From Dreissena polymorpha (taxonomy: Eukaryota > Mollusca > Bivalvia > Myida > Dreissenidae), in contig NC_068358.1 of assembly GCF_020536995.1 (NCBI RefSeq), positions 1,302,001 to 1,366,000 on the forward strand: 64,000 bases of DNA, written 5' to 3'. The position numbers and the translations under genes were made by a program. This document shows positions 24,501 through 34,374 of this stretch, piece after piece. The notes beneath the pieces are model-generated. The model was not told the DNA's origin. It ran no database searches and saw only the letters and a list, made by a program, of their open reading frames with translations. The stretch's first letter is position 1. Every line of letters starts with the position of its first letter.

Positions 24501-27500
24501 AATGGATAATACAGTGCATTTTGCAACGATGTTCACTGCATGTTCAGCATGAAACAATTTAACTTTATCTCTAATAAAAAGGCTTGAGAGATAGAGCAGT
24601 TTCACACTCAACTATCGACATCAATACAGAGGGTGTGCACCTTTATAGTTAGAAGATTGTCAGCTTCAGAGCGTTTTCATATTTAGTAATTACCACCGTT
24701 TTGCATTATGTGCACTCGTATATTTTAGATAATATAAGTTGTTCCCTATCCTGATATACTCTTTGACAAACATATTAAAATTGTTTTCGAAATTGAACGT
24801 TAAACACGTAAATGTATAAAGTGTTAAACAAGCCGTCGTTCCAGCTGTGGAATCGTTACCTCACTGTAACGAATTGCATTCCAGCCCACAAGGTATCAAG
24901 GTCAGCTCGCGGTCAGTAACAGTATCTTAATATAAACGCTTTCGCGTGAACTAAGTGAACTTAAATTTTGTTTGACCAGAAATATCATTAATGAAGATAT
25001 TCGGCGTTGTAAGAATGGTATGTCACTCATTAATTTTTAATGCGTTTTCAACATTTCCATAATACGTACCAGTTTTGATTAATTTAATGAGAAATATTCA
25101 ACCATATAGACCAATTTATTAAGCATGAGCGCGATGATTCACGAAATAAAAAATAATCGAACCAAGTAACATAGTCCGACAAACCACTAAACAGGTCTGT
25201 TCGAAGAACTCGCGTATAAATACGCGTATTTCAAATCTGTACAGATGATTCGCGTGTTGCCGTTTGGCGAGTATGTTTTCATTAATGTTCATTCATCTTG
25301 TGTGTTTTTTTTAATTCTGTATCTGTAGATATATGGTAAAAATAATATAATAAAGCGAAATAAGCTTCGAAATCTGGCGCAATTTAATTGCGTGGATGCA
25401 GCGAAGAACTGCGCAAAAAAAGGCATTCGCTATCTTTGATTTTTTTTTTAAATACAACTTTTGATATTTCATCAACACCAAACACAATCAACGCCGTATA
25501 TCTTTAAAAAAAAGATATTTCTTGTATAAATTTTCGCATTTATTAAATGGTTAATAGCACCCTTTATGCCGTCCCTAGTCATGGAGCGCGTTTTTTATGT
25601 TTTGTTCTTCAAATGTGTATATATACGTTTGTGTTCACGTTAATATCGAAGGTTTTGTACTTTTTTTCGCGAGTTTATCTGTGATAAATATCACTCATTT
25701 TTGTAAATGTATCCCTTGTGTTTCTCAAATAACCTTCCAAAAACTAAACGTCAACGTCATTGTGGAAACATTTCAATTAATACTAATGTTCCCCTATCAT
25801 AGAACAAAACTTCGTTCCATTAATCAAGTGAAGCGTTTGATACCTTTTTTTATCGGATAATATTTAACTTCACGTTTGGTAATAAACTGTGTGAGAGATT
25901 TGTCGCCCTAAAATGGTCGTTCAAGAAGTTACATAAAGATAACATTTAACAAGCGCTTAACATCAATTGTGAGTATGCTTAACATGTCATAATATTTTTT
26001 GCTCACGCGCGTGTTTATTGATTGTTCAACCAAAGCCCTTTTTTAAATTTCTTGCTTGTCTGGTTCAATCACTAATATCTTTAACCACCAACTCGTTCTT
26101 CAATGCATGCGTCTGCCCTTCAGCTCATACGTTCATTCATTCGATATTTCATCCGTCCATCCGTTTGTCCGTCAAGTCTTCCATCCACTCATTCATTGAT
26201 CGAGTAAATAGTCCAAGTTACTGATGCTTGCTAGTTCTGAACCAATACGGGTATAACCCAAGCGTACATTTGTCGTCCCCAGGCGGAGAATACGTACATC
26301 CTGACGTTGGACGGCGACGTAGACTTCCATCCGAACGCCGTCCGCCTACTGATTGACAGTCTGAAGACGAACAAGAAGGTCGGCGCCGCCTGCGGGCGTA
26401 TCCATCCTATCGGATCCGGTACGCAACGGGTTTCGTTATAAAATGCGTGTTTTAACTGCGTTTGAGTGGGAAAAACATAATGTCTCGAATGGGCTAATTG
26501 TAGATATCAAATAAACGGTGTAACATTCGTTGAATATTGCGATCTTTAAACGACTTTCACACGTTTCACCTTCTCTTAAATCGTCCGCTAACATAGGGCA
26601 TTCAAATATCTATACCTGGTTTGAAAAGAGAAAATGTAGGTATCCCCTACTCTCAAGTTGTCCGCTTACATAGGGCATTTAAATAACTATACCTGGTTTG
26701 GATAATGTAGGTGTCATTTTTGTGGTATGTCAATAAAAGAGAATTTTAAACCTAAACTAGATTGGTCATGCTATACAACGGTCTTATTCCCATCAATAAT
26801 GACAGTGAATGTTTCTACAGGCCCATTGCTGTGGTACCAGCAGTTCGAGTACGCCATTGGTCACTGGCTGCAGAAGGCCACCGAGCACGTCTTTGGTTGC
26901 GTCATGTGTGCGCCGGGCTGCTTCAGCCTCTTCCGGGGCTCCGCGCTCATGGACGACAACGTGGCGCGCACGTATGCCACCCGCGCCACCGAGGCCGGAC
27001 ACTACGTCCAGTGCGACCAGGGTAAGAGAATTAGCGCACGGGTTTTCTATACATGCATGTTTTAGTGTATTTATGCTTTGTCGATTTGTATACTTATAAT
27101 ATTATTTTGACAATAAATGACGTTGAAAAAAAGAAGTTTGCGCTTTGTCGATTTAAATATATAAACTTTCTCTAACAATAAATTTCGTTTGGAAATGAAC
27201 TCAAAGGGTCGGACACAATGAGAATACATTTGTCCGTGTCCACGAAGCTAAAGCCATCACATGAACTCTGTCTGGTGTTATTCTGGTTCCAGGAGAAGAC
27301 CGGTGGCTGAGCACACTGCTCCTTCAGCAAGGCTACCGGATCGACTACTGCGCCGCGGCGGACGCTCTTACCCACGCACCGGAAACGTTCTCTGAGTTCT
27401 TCAATCAGCGACGTCGGTGGGGTCCTAGCACCCTGGCGAACATCGTGGACCTCCTTGGCAGCTGGCGGGCGACAATAAGCATCAACGACAACGTGAGCAC

Positions 27501-29205
27501 CCTGTACATTCTGTACCAGTTTTGCATGATTATATCCACCATTCTCGGACCGGCCACTGTCCTCCTCATGTTAGCCGGCGCGTTCACAGTCGTATTCAAG
27601 ACCAGCGTTCTCGGTTCCTACTGCATGGCGTTGATTCCGGCCGTCCTGTTCATGGTCGTCTGTATTTACGCTAAGGCCGAGACCCAGATGACCGTGGCCT
27701 CCATCATGAGCGCCATCTACGCCATCCTGATGACTATTGTCCTGGTGGGAACAATTGGTCAAGCCATAGACGGTGGGATGACCAGTCCTAATGTTATCTT
27801 TTTGGTTCTCCTCGTGTTCATATTCTTCATTTCCGCGCTGATGCACCCGGAGGAGTTCTTCTGCGTCATCCCGGGCGCTCTATACTTCATCTGCCTGCCG
27901 ACGGGTTACCTGTTACTCACCATATATTACCTGTGTAATATGAACGTTGTGTCGTGGGGAACGCGTGAGATCCCCACAAGAAAGACAAAGGAACAGTTGG
28001 AGGAAGATAAACGGCTCGAAGAGGAGAAAAGACTGAAGAACGAGCGAAAAAAGAAAGGTCTTCTGGGGTGGATGGGACTGAACGGCTTCTTCAAAGAATT
28101 GGGCGACGTCCTGAAGCAGATGCGTAGCGACGGGTCAACGAAAGAAAAATCCAAAACAGATATGCTATTAGAGGAGCTGATACACGAGATGAGATCAGGG
28201 CGGGAAAACCGACCCATGCATCGCATGACGTCATCATCGACGATGACAATGACTGATGAGGAAACGCGGGTCAATGAAATACATGAACCGATTGATACGA
28301 GAAAGCAAAAACCAGAGGTCAAGCACGTGGATGACATTCCGGTATGGTTGCAGCGGGAAGAACTAGAAAACCCGAGTTGGTTAAACTCGAATGCCTGTGG
28401 CGATGGGCCTGTTAGACACCTGTCCGAGAAAGAGAGCGTCTTTTGGAACCAAATCATAGCCAAGTATCTTCACCCGATCAACGAGGATCGGATTCACCAA
28501 GAAAAAGTCGCGAACGACTTGAAGAATCTCAGAAACAACGTCGTATTCGGCTTTTTCATGAGCAGCGCACTTTGGATCGCGCTGGCGATGCAGCTGCAGA
28601 TTCTTCAAGATGAGCTCAAGGATAAACTCTTCATCAAAATTCCTCGCTTCGACAGCGATGAAGACCTCGCGTTCGAGCCGCTCGGACTGATTTTCCTCGT
28701 GTTCTTCGCGGCCATATTAGGCGTCCAGTTTCTCGGCATGTTTGTGCACAGATGGGGCACGGTGCTTCACATGCTATCCATCACCGAACTGTCCTGTGGC
28801 AAGAAGTTCAGCGAGAAGGACAAAGTGCGTGACGTCATATCCAAGGCGATGGAGCTCCAGAAACTATGCAACATAGAGAACGAGCCTATGCCGGACTATG
28901 ACGAGCCTATTCCGGACTACGGTTATTCGGATGTTGAGGACGAGTTTGATTCAATTTCTATCGCGACAGCCGACACTATGAATTCGGCTACCCCGTCGTT
29001 TTATAATTCAAACCCGCTCGGGACTCGGACTCCCAAGCAGGAGATCTTTGATAGGCGTGGACATTCCAGTGGCGCTGCTCTCAGGAAGGCGTTCGAGAAG
29101 CGCTTCCGGTATGAGCACCAGAACTTCCGGAATGACGAGGAAGGCGGTGAACGTCAGTTAGATATGAACCCTACTCATGCACGCGATCCTGCGTCTATCG
29201 TTTAA
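15233..29205 (+). CDS. CHS: Chitin synthase, 13 coding exons, 1653 residues
   Basis: Multi-pass plasma-membrane glycosyltransferase family 2 enzyme that polymerises UDP-GlcNAc into chitin, used in molluscs for shell matrix and cuticle. The coding exons are 15233-15598, 16238-16272, 18189-18366, 18709-18852, 19611-20824, 21604-21834, 22341-22420, 22786-22888, 23094-23247, 24032-24238, 26283-26418, 26821-27021 and 27293-29205. All borders are GT/AG and the joined length is divisible by three. Catalytic marks in order: CATMWHET, FFDDAM, LDGDVDF (about 913-919), GEDRW (about 1017-1021) and QRRRW (about 1055-1059). Membrane segments flank the catalytic core, then a charged coiled coil (KEQLEEDKRLEEEKRLKNER) and two more membrane helices, as in metazoan chitin synthases. 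No myosin head was found upstream. The start is the first ATG after an in-frame stop (15197-15199). The termini are the least certain parts. Confidence 0.9.
15690..16060 (+). repeat. Possible degraded Helentron-like element in intron 1
   Basis: Carries a tgtccgtccgtccgtccgtc stretch and an agaggtcaaagatcagg segment like the better elements here, and ends near ccttgtt (16051-16057). The mirrored ends are not clear, so the borders are tentative. Its first part overlaps frame readable past exon 1. Confidence 0.3.
16238..16272 (+). CDS. CHS: Chitin synthase exon 2, a 35-nt microexon
   Basis: Encodes MKRLPERKVLDP between a TTTAG acceptor and a CCC|GTAAGT donor. It enters in phase 0 and leaves in phase 2, exactly what exon 3 needs. 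Confidence 0.7.
16492..18178 (+). mobile_element. Helentron-like element D in chitin synthase intron 2
   Basis: Starts atgccccccttcgaag after a T-run, passes a (gtcggtctgtcggtc)n stretch (16534-16572), then about ten tandem units. Near 18149-18156 the 5' end returns inverted (gggggcat), followed by a tgttt-tac-aaaca hairpin and the terminus GCCCTTGTTTT, which runs to within about ten bases of the exon 3 acceptor. Each unit carries ggtcaaaggtcaaggtcac. No protein-coding frame. Confidence 0.65.
16581..18000 (+). repeat. Tandem array with a 429-bp higher-order unit
   Basis: The mark ggtttccgg starts units at 16581, 16726, 16871, 17007, 17152, 17297, 17436, 17581, 17726 and 17865. The last six spacings run 145, 145, 139, 145, 145, 139, so units three apart (429 bp) are near-identical while neighbours differ. 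This is a duplicated trimer. Confidence 0.85.
18189..18366 (+). CDS. CHS: Chitin synthase exon 3: first membrane segment
   Basis: Encodes RLWDRFQMMP and then a hydrophobic helix (VVCYIFLFIVVLTSAVV), ending ITK at AAAG|GTAAAT. The acceptor TTTTACCAG overlaps or abuts the 3' end of Helentron-like element D. Confidence 0.8.
18417..18600. repeat. Degenerate trinucleotide repeat (GAY)n / (GTTG)n in intron 3
   Basis: Low-complexity run of gacgacgacgatgatgatga, then gttgttgttg, then gatgctg-like words. The open frames reading poly-Asp, poly-Met/Val or poly-Ser/Ile through it are low-complexity shadows. Confidence 0.85.
18709..18852 (+). CDS. CHS: Chitin synthase exon 4: membrane segment
   Basis: 48 codons, phase 0 at both ends, with MLLISMCFPYGVWLLVYSS as a membrane helix. 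Donor TCG|GTAGGTACG is the first unit of a minisatellite that fills the start of the following intron. Confidence 0.85.
18853..19225 (+). repeat. 24-bp minisatellite starting at the exon 4 donor
   Basis: Units of about 24 bp (gtaggtacgagagggag plus tcgtagt) repeat about nine times from 18853 to about 19075 and then decay. The first unit begins with the GT of the exon 4 donor, so each good unit repeats a donor-like GTAGGTACG. The second unit is one base short. Confidence 0.85.
19360..19562. mobile_element. Hairpin MITE in chitin synthase intron 4
   Basis: Left end gaaaaccggcattagcg is mirrored by cgctaatgcattaagctagg at the right. The interior pairs cagtcagggacgacacttta with gctaatctgggacgatact around the bivalve-typical ctgtgcggagtatacaggct hairpin tip. 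Confidence 0.65.
19611..20824 (+). CDS. CHS: Chitin synthase exon 5: N-terminal membrane bundle with Ser/Thr-rich loop
   Basis: About 404 codons with several membrane helices. Between two of them (about 20200-20490) lies a loop of about 90 residues rich in Ser, Thr and His with several N-x-S/T sites (NQT, NTS, NVT), probably extracellular. Ends ...MEKID at ACAG|GTTTGG, phase 2. Confidence 0.88.
21106..21300. mobile_element. MITE copy with tgcgaaaatgggtcttat end
   Basis: Shares tgcgaaaatgggtcttatg, cagtctggtcaggagc and the gcggac core with the better copy at 32077-32266. The right end (gcgcatgacatagctcat) is diverged. Confidence 0.5.
21346..21557. mobile_element. Hairpin MITE with TTAACTCTTT termini
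   Basis: TTAA borders with TTAACTCTTTCAGTGC on the left and the inverse of a TTTAACCCTTTGCATGC form on the right. The central hairpin at 21385-21451 contains GATGAGACGCCAC. Hairpin and end type match the MITE at 5699-5929, but the terminal sequence differs. Confidence 0.75.
21604..21834 (+). CDS. CHS: Chitin synthase exon 6: entry to the catalytic domain
   Basis: Encodes RLFVTPVRCGILSDQSLMLR and, after an acidic linker, QIYACATMWHETRAEMTNLL, the CATMWHE motif of metazoan chitin synthases. Enters in phase 2 and leaves in phase 2 (TTTTTAG|GTGATT). Confidence 0.9.
22341..22420 (+). CDS. CHS: Chitin synthase exon 7
   Basis: Encodes MDIDHSGRYLAQKFYKIRDP then DYYEFE, a catalytic-domain region leading into the acidic FFDDAM site of the next exon. 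Borders GCAG|GATG and GAAG|GTAC. Confidence 0.85.
22786..22888 (+). CDS. CHS: Chitin synthase exon 8
   Basis: Encodes AHIFFDDAMELTDDDSLVPN and MFVSDLMDCIDDSLR. The paired Asp in FFDDA is a conserved family feature. Acceptor ATTAG, donor TGAG|GTGACA. Confidence 0.88.
23094..23247 (+). CDS. CHS: Chitin synthase exon 9
   Basis: Encodes ...TPTPYGGRLTWKLPGGTRL and HLKDKHKIRHKKRWSQ, the YGGRL..LPG..L..HLKDK.KIRH.KRWSQ block typical of animal chitin synthases. Ends in phase 0. Confidence 0.9.
23673..23699. repeat. C-run followed by A-run in intron 9
   Basis: About 16 C and then about 11 A in a row. Length is likely unreliable in any assembly. Confidence 0.85.
24032..24238 (+). CDS. CHS: Chitin synthase exon 10
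   Basis: 69 codons, starting VMYMYYLLGYRIL and ending NYVTDEVHSQ. The middle is a charged linker (KPENLLTKDEVDGSHDDGG, RRRRRS). Phase 0 at both ends. Confidence 0.85.
24239..26282 (+). other. Intron 10 of chitin synthase
   Basis: The longest intron without a recognisable insertion: AT-rich, with A- and T-runs, and no exon-like sequence in phase with its neighbours. Confidence 0.7.
26283..26418 (+). CDS. CHS: Chitin synthase exon 11: nucleotide-sugar site
   Basis: Encodes AENTYILTLDGDVDFHPNAV, holding the Asp-x-Asp of the GT2 donor-binding site, then KVGAACGRIHPIGSG. Ends in phase 1. Confidence 0.93.
26821..27021 (+). CDS. CHS: Chitin synthase exon 12: acceptor-site region
   Basis: Encodes GPLLWYQQFEYAIGHWLQKA and VFGCVMCAPGCFSLFRGSAL, among the most conserved blocks of chitin synthase. 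Ends CDQG, phase 1. Confidence 0.93.
27293..29205 (+). CDS. CHS: Chitin synthase exon 13: catalytic end, membrane bundle, coiled coil, C-terminus
   Basis: Starts GEDRWLSTLLLQQGYRI and contains QRRRW, the product-binding motif. Then come about seven membrane helices, a charged coiled coil (about 27985-28060), a long cytosolic linker, two more membrane helices (FFMSSALWIALAMQL and LGLIFLVFFAAILGVQFLGM) and a Ser/Gly-rich tail ending ARDPASIV. This one exon carries about 38% of the protein. Confidence 0.93.
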
Positions 29206-29361
29206 AGACTAAATACTGTATTGTTATGTCTTTTCTTTTAGAGGTGTTTTATATGGAATGATTATCAAATAATTTTAACGTGAGGATTATAGCATAATAT
29301 ATTATTTGTATTCATTTTAAACACTATAAAATCAGTTTCATACCATTTATTATTGTCTTGA

Positions 29362-29367
29362 AATAAA
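29362..29367 (+). terminator. Poly(A) signal of chitin synthase
   Basis: AATAAATAAAA, about 157 bases past the stop codon, gives overlapping canonical signals and a short 3' leader. Confidence 0.6.
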
Positions 29368-29842
29368 TAAAATCCAGAAACAACATTGTATAAATACAAA
29401 TCCTGAAAATGTTCTATATGATAACGCTTGTTTTTGCTTACGCTTTATATATTCATGTAGGCGTTTAATTAAAATATTATGTTTTGTGGGTCTTGTTGTT
29501 GTTCTTTTTAGTGTTGTTTATGATGATGATTATAGCGGGAGAATATGTAAGTTGAAACAAAAATAGTCTAGACTCAATATATTTTTATAGCATCAGTTTT
29601 AAAACAGAACATGCCTTATTCTTAATTGATAACAATAATACTAGACAAATAATTGTTGAAATTCGTTAAACAAAGAATTTACATATAAAACGTTCTTACC
29701 CTAAATAATACAGGTATTTATTATATCCCTTAACGTGAGATGCATCATAAAAAAACCGGCTCTTAAACAAAAAATGTTTTGTTGGCCGGAAAAATGACCA
29801 CCAATACCACATTCGAGTTGTAACCACGAATGTCTTTACAGT
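29368..29842. other. Convergent intergenic spacer
   Basis: Separates the 3' ends of chitin synthase (+) and the coiled-coil gene (-). It holds a minus-strand AATAAA at 29717-29722, a likely poly(A) signal of the minus gene about 120 bases past its stop. Confidence 0.55.
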
Positions 29843-32692
29843 CTACGAAATATCTTCAAGACTGTGTATAGCCCGAAGTAGTCCGAATGCCTGTGTCCAG
29901 GAAACGTTTCGATCGTTTTCTTTCTCAGAATCCCTTTTGAGCGCCGGAAGTGACCGAGACGACTTCGAGGAAGACGGTTTGTATGACGGGGTCAAATAGT
30001 TATAATTTGAGATCATTTCGTTCTCGAGGCGTCGACTGCCGGAGAGGCGGTCCGCTTGCTCAATCTTTATCCTCGACATTTTGTCAACGAGTTCCGGCAT
30101 GCTTAAGTCTCTTGATTTCAACTTTCTAGGACTTCCGGTACGCGAAGTATCCGACAAACTCTCCGGGTTTTCCGAGTCCACAGATAGCGAATGCTTACCA
30201 GACAGGTATAAAGACCGTCTGCTTTCCACGGACGTTCTTCTCAGACGCGCCGCTTTCAGATCATAATCAACGCCGTCCTTTCCGTTTTCACTCGCCCTGT
30301 CTTGCTCCTGAATGCTCGACACCGCCGGCGACTTGCTGACGGATATCCGGCGATCAGACGTCTCGGCGTCTTCCTCCGCGCCATACCCGTACTTCATTGG
30401 GTATAACACTGCCGCCTGCAGGCGGAACGAGTCGTTGGTAGCGCCTCTATGCACGATGTTGTCTCGAGGATCGGGAACCTTCTCCACCACATCCTGTATC
30501 CCGTGCTTCCTCGCGAGCTTATGGACGAGATCGAACAGATTTTTCACGCCACTGTACTTCAGTTTTATAATATCCGAAAATGAAACGTCATTTTTGCGCT
30601 TTATTCTACCACCGTAGGAGGAAACCGACATCGAATCATCCCAAACCTTAAGTTCGAAACGATCCGGAACCCCCTGTGAGACCGTTTGCTTTTCACTTTC
30701 TTCAAGAATCTCGTCTACTTCTTTTTCGTCTTCGTTTATCATGGGCAATATTGGCGCGAACACTACGCTTGGTTTCCTGTTTTTCTGGTTGCCATGTTTT
30801 GATTTTTTGAAGTGAACATCTTCGAGCTGGTCGTCTGCTTCCCTAATCAAATCTTCCACTGAACCGTGAGCGGTCGTCTGCAGGTAAATCGGTCCACCCT
30901 TAAAATCCATGTGAGTATCCGAAAGCTGGCTAAGCGTATCTTCCGCGATGTCGTGATCGTCCGGTCGACTGAAATCATCATTGGACAATATCGTCGGGAT
31001 TTTGTCTTCCGGTTCCGGTGTTTTAGCCGCCGCTTCGAATTTCAGTCTCAGATGAAGCGCCTCCAAAAGAGCTCTGTCCTCGTCGTGTTTCCTTTGATCT
31101 CGAATCAGTTTTATATGCTCTATTCTCGTCTGCTTTAGTTTGCGAACATACCGAGCCAACTTCATGCGCATCTTTATCTGTTCACGACGGATGTTGTTTA
31201 CTGCACATGCGGCATCTTTTCGGTACATGTTCAAAGTGCGTTTGTACTCTAGCTCACTTCCGGCAACGCGCGTGATCACAACGCGCCCTATTTCGCTCTG
31301 GATCCCGGCTATTTTAGCGTATGTGGACTGTGACATCACTAGTTCCTGGAAGAAAAAGCCACGTGTTATAAAATATTATAAATTATAGTTTTATTGTACG
31401 CTAAATTTTAAAGTAAAACGCCACTTCATTTTTGTACAATTCCATGGTTTATATCAATAACAAAAACAATTGGTGTTATTGAATATGTTTTATGCGTACT
31501 GTTAAAGTTCCTTGAATGCCGCAATTTTAATTATTCCGCATATCTGTGTATAATGTGTATAAATGTAACATTTTGATTGCATTTCCATTACTTAATGCTC
31601 CGAGCACGCTGCCCGGTAAGAGACAAAGTGATGCGCAGTTACTGGCTATTGACTGGCTCTTTACCAATAATTATAATGAAAGACAGTCAAAAGAGAAACT
31701 CGTCAACGCACTTTTGAATGGATTCACATTAAGTAACGAACGATTCAATGAATGCAGTAAAATAGGATAAATGTATTCCATTTATCGGTCAAATTATTTG
31801 AGAATGAAATCTGAAAGATAGAAATTAAAAAAGAAACATCATTCATGTATTACCGGTACTTCAAGTCTCATTCTGAAAAGCAATATACAAATATTGCTTT
31901 AACATTCAGTATAATTACTAAAACATTAATGCAACAACAAAAATCTAACGATAACGCATACTTCGCATTCCACAGAATATAGTTCAGTTAAATTTAAATC
32001 ATAATGTGCTCTCAATGAAAGGCCGCGGACGTTTCTTTTATGAAAATCCTGTGTAAGAACTACATTTGAATCTCATCATGCCAAAATGGGTCTTATGCCT
32101 TATGCGACCAGACTAGATCCAAACCCGCATGCACATCCGCACAGTCCGGTCAGGAGCGACCCTGTCCGTTATAAAGTCACTCAAGCTTTTATTGTCCCAC
32201 TAGCGGACAAAGTGGTCTGGAGCTACGCTGGTCGCCTATGGCATAATACCCATTTTCGCATGACGCGGATGATAAATAATTTATTAAATATATTCCGAAA
32301 CGTTCGGTCCGAAAGGAAAGTATACCAATGCACCAATATGCATAAAAAACAAACGTATACAATAAACATATTTGATAAAATGGACAATGTTTTATATATA
32401 TTTTTAACAGTATTAAAATGATTTTAAATGATTTGTATCAAGCTTAACTTTGAAAATATTTTTGGACTGAATCTTTAACGATTTGTGTACATTAAAAAAT
32501 AACATATTTTCAAAGTCATACAGACTCGTATTTTTTTTATCGATGATTATTTAATTTGAAATAGTTAAATACTTGTTAAGATACACAAATAATTTATTAA
32601 TATAAGAATAAAAAAAGCCTTACCCTTTTCATTTCCGTTCTTGCCCATCGAAACAGCGCGTCGTCCGTCTGTGCGGTCCGGGTGCGCAGCAT
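29843..32692 (-). CDS. Unrecognised coiled-coil and Ser/Arg-rich protein, two exons, 523 residues
   Basis: The minus-strand coding exons are 32692-32624 (MLRTRTAQTDDALFRWARTE then MKR) and 31345-29843, joined in phase 0 across AGG|GTAAGG and TTCCAG|GAACTAG. Residues about 30-150 are basic and helical (RREQIKMRMKLARYVRKLKQ), a probable coiled coil. The middle is acidic (NEDEKEVDEILEESEK). The last 150 residues are Ser/Arg-rich with phosphorylation-like SP/RS sites and end in a conserved-looking SWTQAFGLLRAIHSLEDIS. There is no signal peptide, membrane helix or known domain, so it is probably cytosolic or nuclear. The open length, clean splice sites and poly(A) signal say it is real; its function is unknown. 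Without exon 1, translation could start at 31336. Confidence 0.75.
31346..32623 (-). other. Intron of the coiled-coil gene
   Basis: A 1.28-kb intron, AT-rich, containing one MITE (32077-32266). No alternative exon was seen. Confidence 0.65.
32077..32266. mobile_element. MITE with tcatgccaaaatgggtct termini
   Basis: The left end (tcatgccaaaatgggtctta) is mirrored on the right (taatacccattttcgcatga). Inner pairs include cagtccggtcaggagc and gtggtctggagctacg. Related copy at 21106-21300. Confidence 0.7.
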
Positions 32693-32700
32693 TGTCCACT

Positions 32701-33500
32701 ACCGGCTAGTCGCTTTACCACTGTTCGAGAGTTCGTTTTAGCTAAACTTGCGTCGCCGTCTTCGATATATGATTTCACTAGGTGCTCATTATCCGTATGC
32801 GTACGTTAAAGAGTAAAGGCTTATATCCACCATAAAGAACAATGTCAGTGTGTCGAGCGTGTGCGGTTATGACTTTACGAAAACCGTGCTATTCTTCACA
32901 ATTAGTAACACCGACAGCAACACTGTTTAGTGTCTGTAAATCAAATGTTACATTCACTCTATGTTCATTTTGTTATTCCCTGATTTATTGATAAAGCACG
33001 CGTGAAGTCCAGCGACTAAAAGAGTTGATCCTAGTATTTCTCCTTTCTTTTCCACTAACCGGTCTAGATGTCAGATTCGACCGCCACGAAAATACAAGGT
33101 CATTGCTTGATAAATACTTCTAATAATATTTACCTTTATTTTAATTAATATTTGTTCCCATCTAGTTTTGAAATAAAATAAAGTCAACTCGTTCTAAAGG
33201 TCGAACAGTTTCAATTGATCGACGAAATAAATCTTAACAAACCACACTCCTAATTAAAATTGACGGTACCTTTCTTATCCATAAGGTACTTGATTATTTA
33301 ATTCCGCTCTTATATTATTTATGCAAATGATCAGTGATTTGTCAATGTTTTCCTTTATCAACTTCTGCTACAATAATATTTGCCAGTTTATCCTCGCTTA
33401 TATGTCTTCTATGACGTACACTATCCGCTCAGGTATTGGACCATTAAAGCGACTCTGTCTGGATAAATATTAAAATTTAAATCATTACTTAAATTAAAAT
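32701..33500. other. Upstream region of the coiled-coil gene
   Basis: Probable 5' leader and promoter of the minus gene within the first few hundred bases, without a clear TATA box on the minus strand. The rest is AT-rich with nothing recognised. Confidence 0.35.
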
Positions 33501-33504
33501 TAAA

Positions 33505-33560
<56 letters not shown>

Positions 33561-33586
33561 CATTATTATTATTATTATTTTTATTA

Positions 33587-33629
<43 letters not shown>
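33505..33629. repeat. (ATT)n microsatellite
   Basis: About 40 nearly perfect ATT units with a few interruptions (atcatt, tttttatt). Confidence 0.95.
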
Positions 33630-33631
<2 letters not shown>

Positions 33632-34156
33632 CGTTATATTGTACCTGCTGGAACAGACGTTCCACGAATGCTTTTTGTGTTGTTGCTTTTCCAATTCTAA
33701 TATAATATTCGCTTTCAACAAGGAATGGTTGTCTACTGACTATATCAGAACTGTTACAAGTGTTCAACATTTGCTACAAATCCTGATTCAAAGTCAGAAG
33801 CTCAGACACAGTCATCCAACCGAATGGCAGCATCATCTTTCTGTTATATAAAGAAATACGCAAAATCGTGAGCATTCTTCACTTTGTTGAAACTGCGCAC
33901 GAATTTGCAAGTCGTTACACTTTTCGATAAAGATTTGTGGTCACCTATGTGTACTTTTATTCGATAGACTTTTTCAAAGTTCAAAAAATGTCAATGACAA
34001 AAAGGTCTATTATATTTGCAAGAATGAGCACTTTATATTCAAGCAAGCCTAATTACACTATTGAGTGACAAAATTGATAAAAAAAAATCGGTTCGTCTAT
34101 CGATTAAAACGATTTAAAAACGTTAGAATTAAAGATTATAATATTTATAAAATTTA
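33630..34156. other. AT-rich DNA upstream of the LINE
   Basis: Nothing recognised. The 70-codon frame at 33639-33851 has no domain or splice context. The last 12 bases (ttataaaattta, 34145-34156) may be a target duplication of the LINE. Confidence 0.35.
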
Positions 34157-34374
34157 AAAGGTACTTTTTAAACATATTTCTGATAAACATAGTGCATTTT
34201 GCAATTTTAGCACAATCAAGACATCAATTTTTTGCAAAATTCGTGAGCTGTATTAACCACCGATGACCTAATCCGATAATTGGACTTATTCAAGCTAGCT
34301 ATATCACGAACCGGTAATAACACCAATTAAATAAATACAATCGTCACTGACACCTCGCAGTCGATTTGGATTAG

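Noticed and set aside
33489-33770. Minus-strand frame of poly-Ile
   Set aside because: Translation of the (ATT)n microsatellite.
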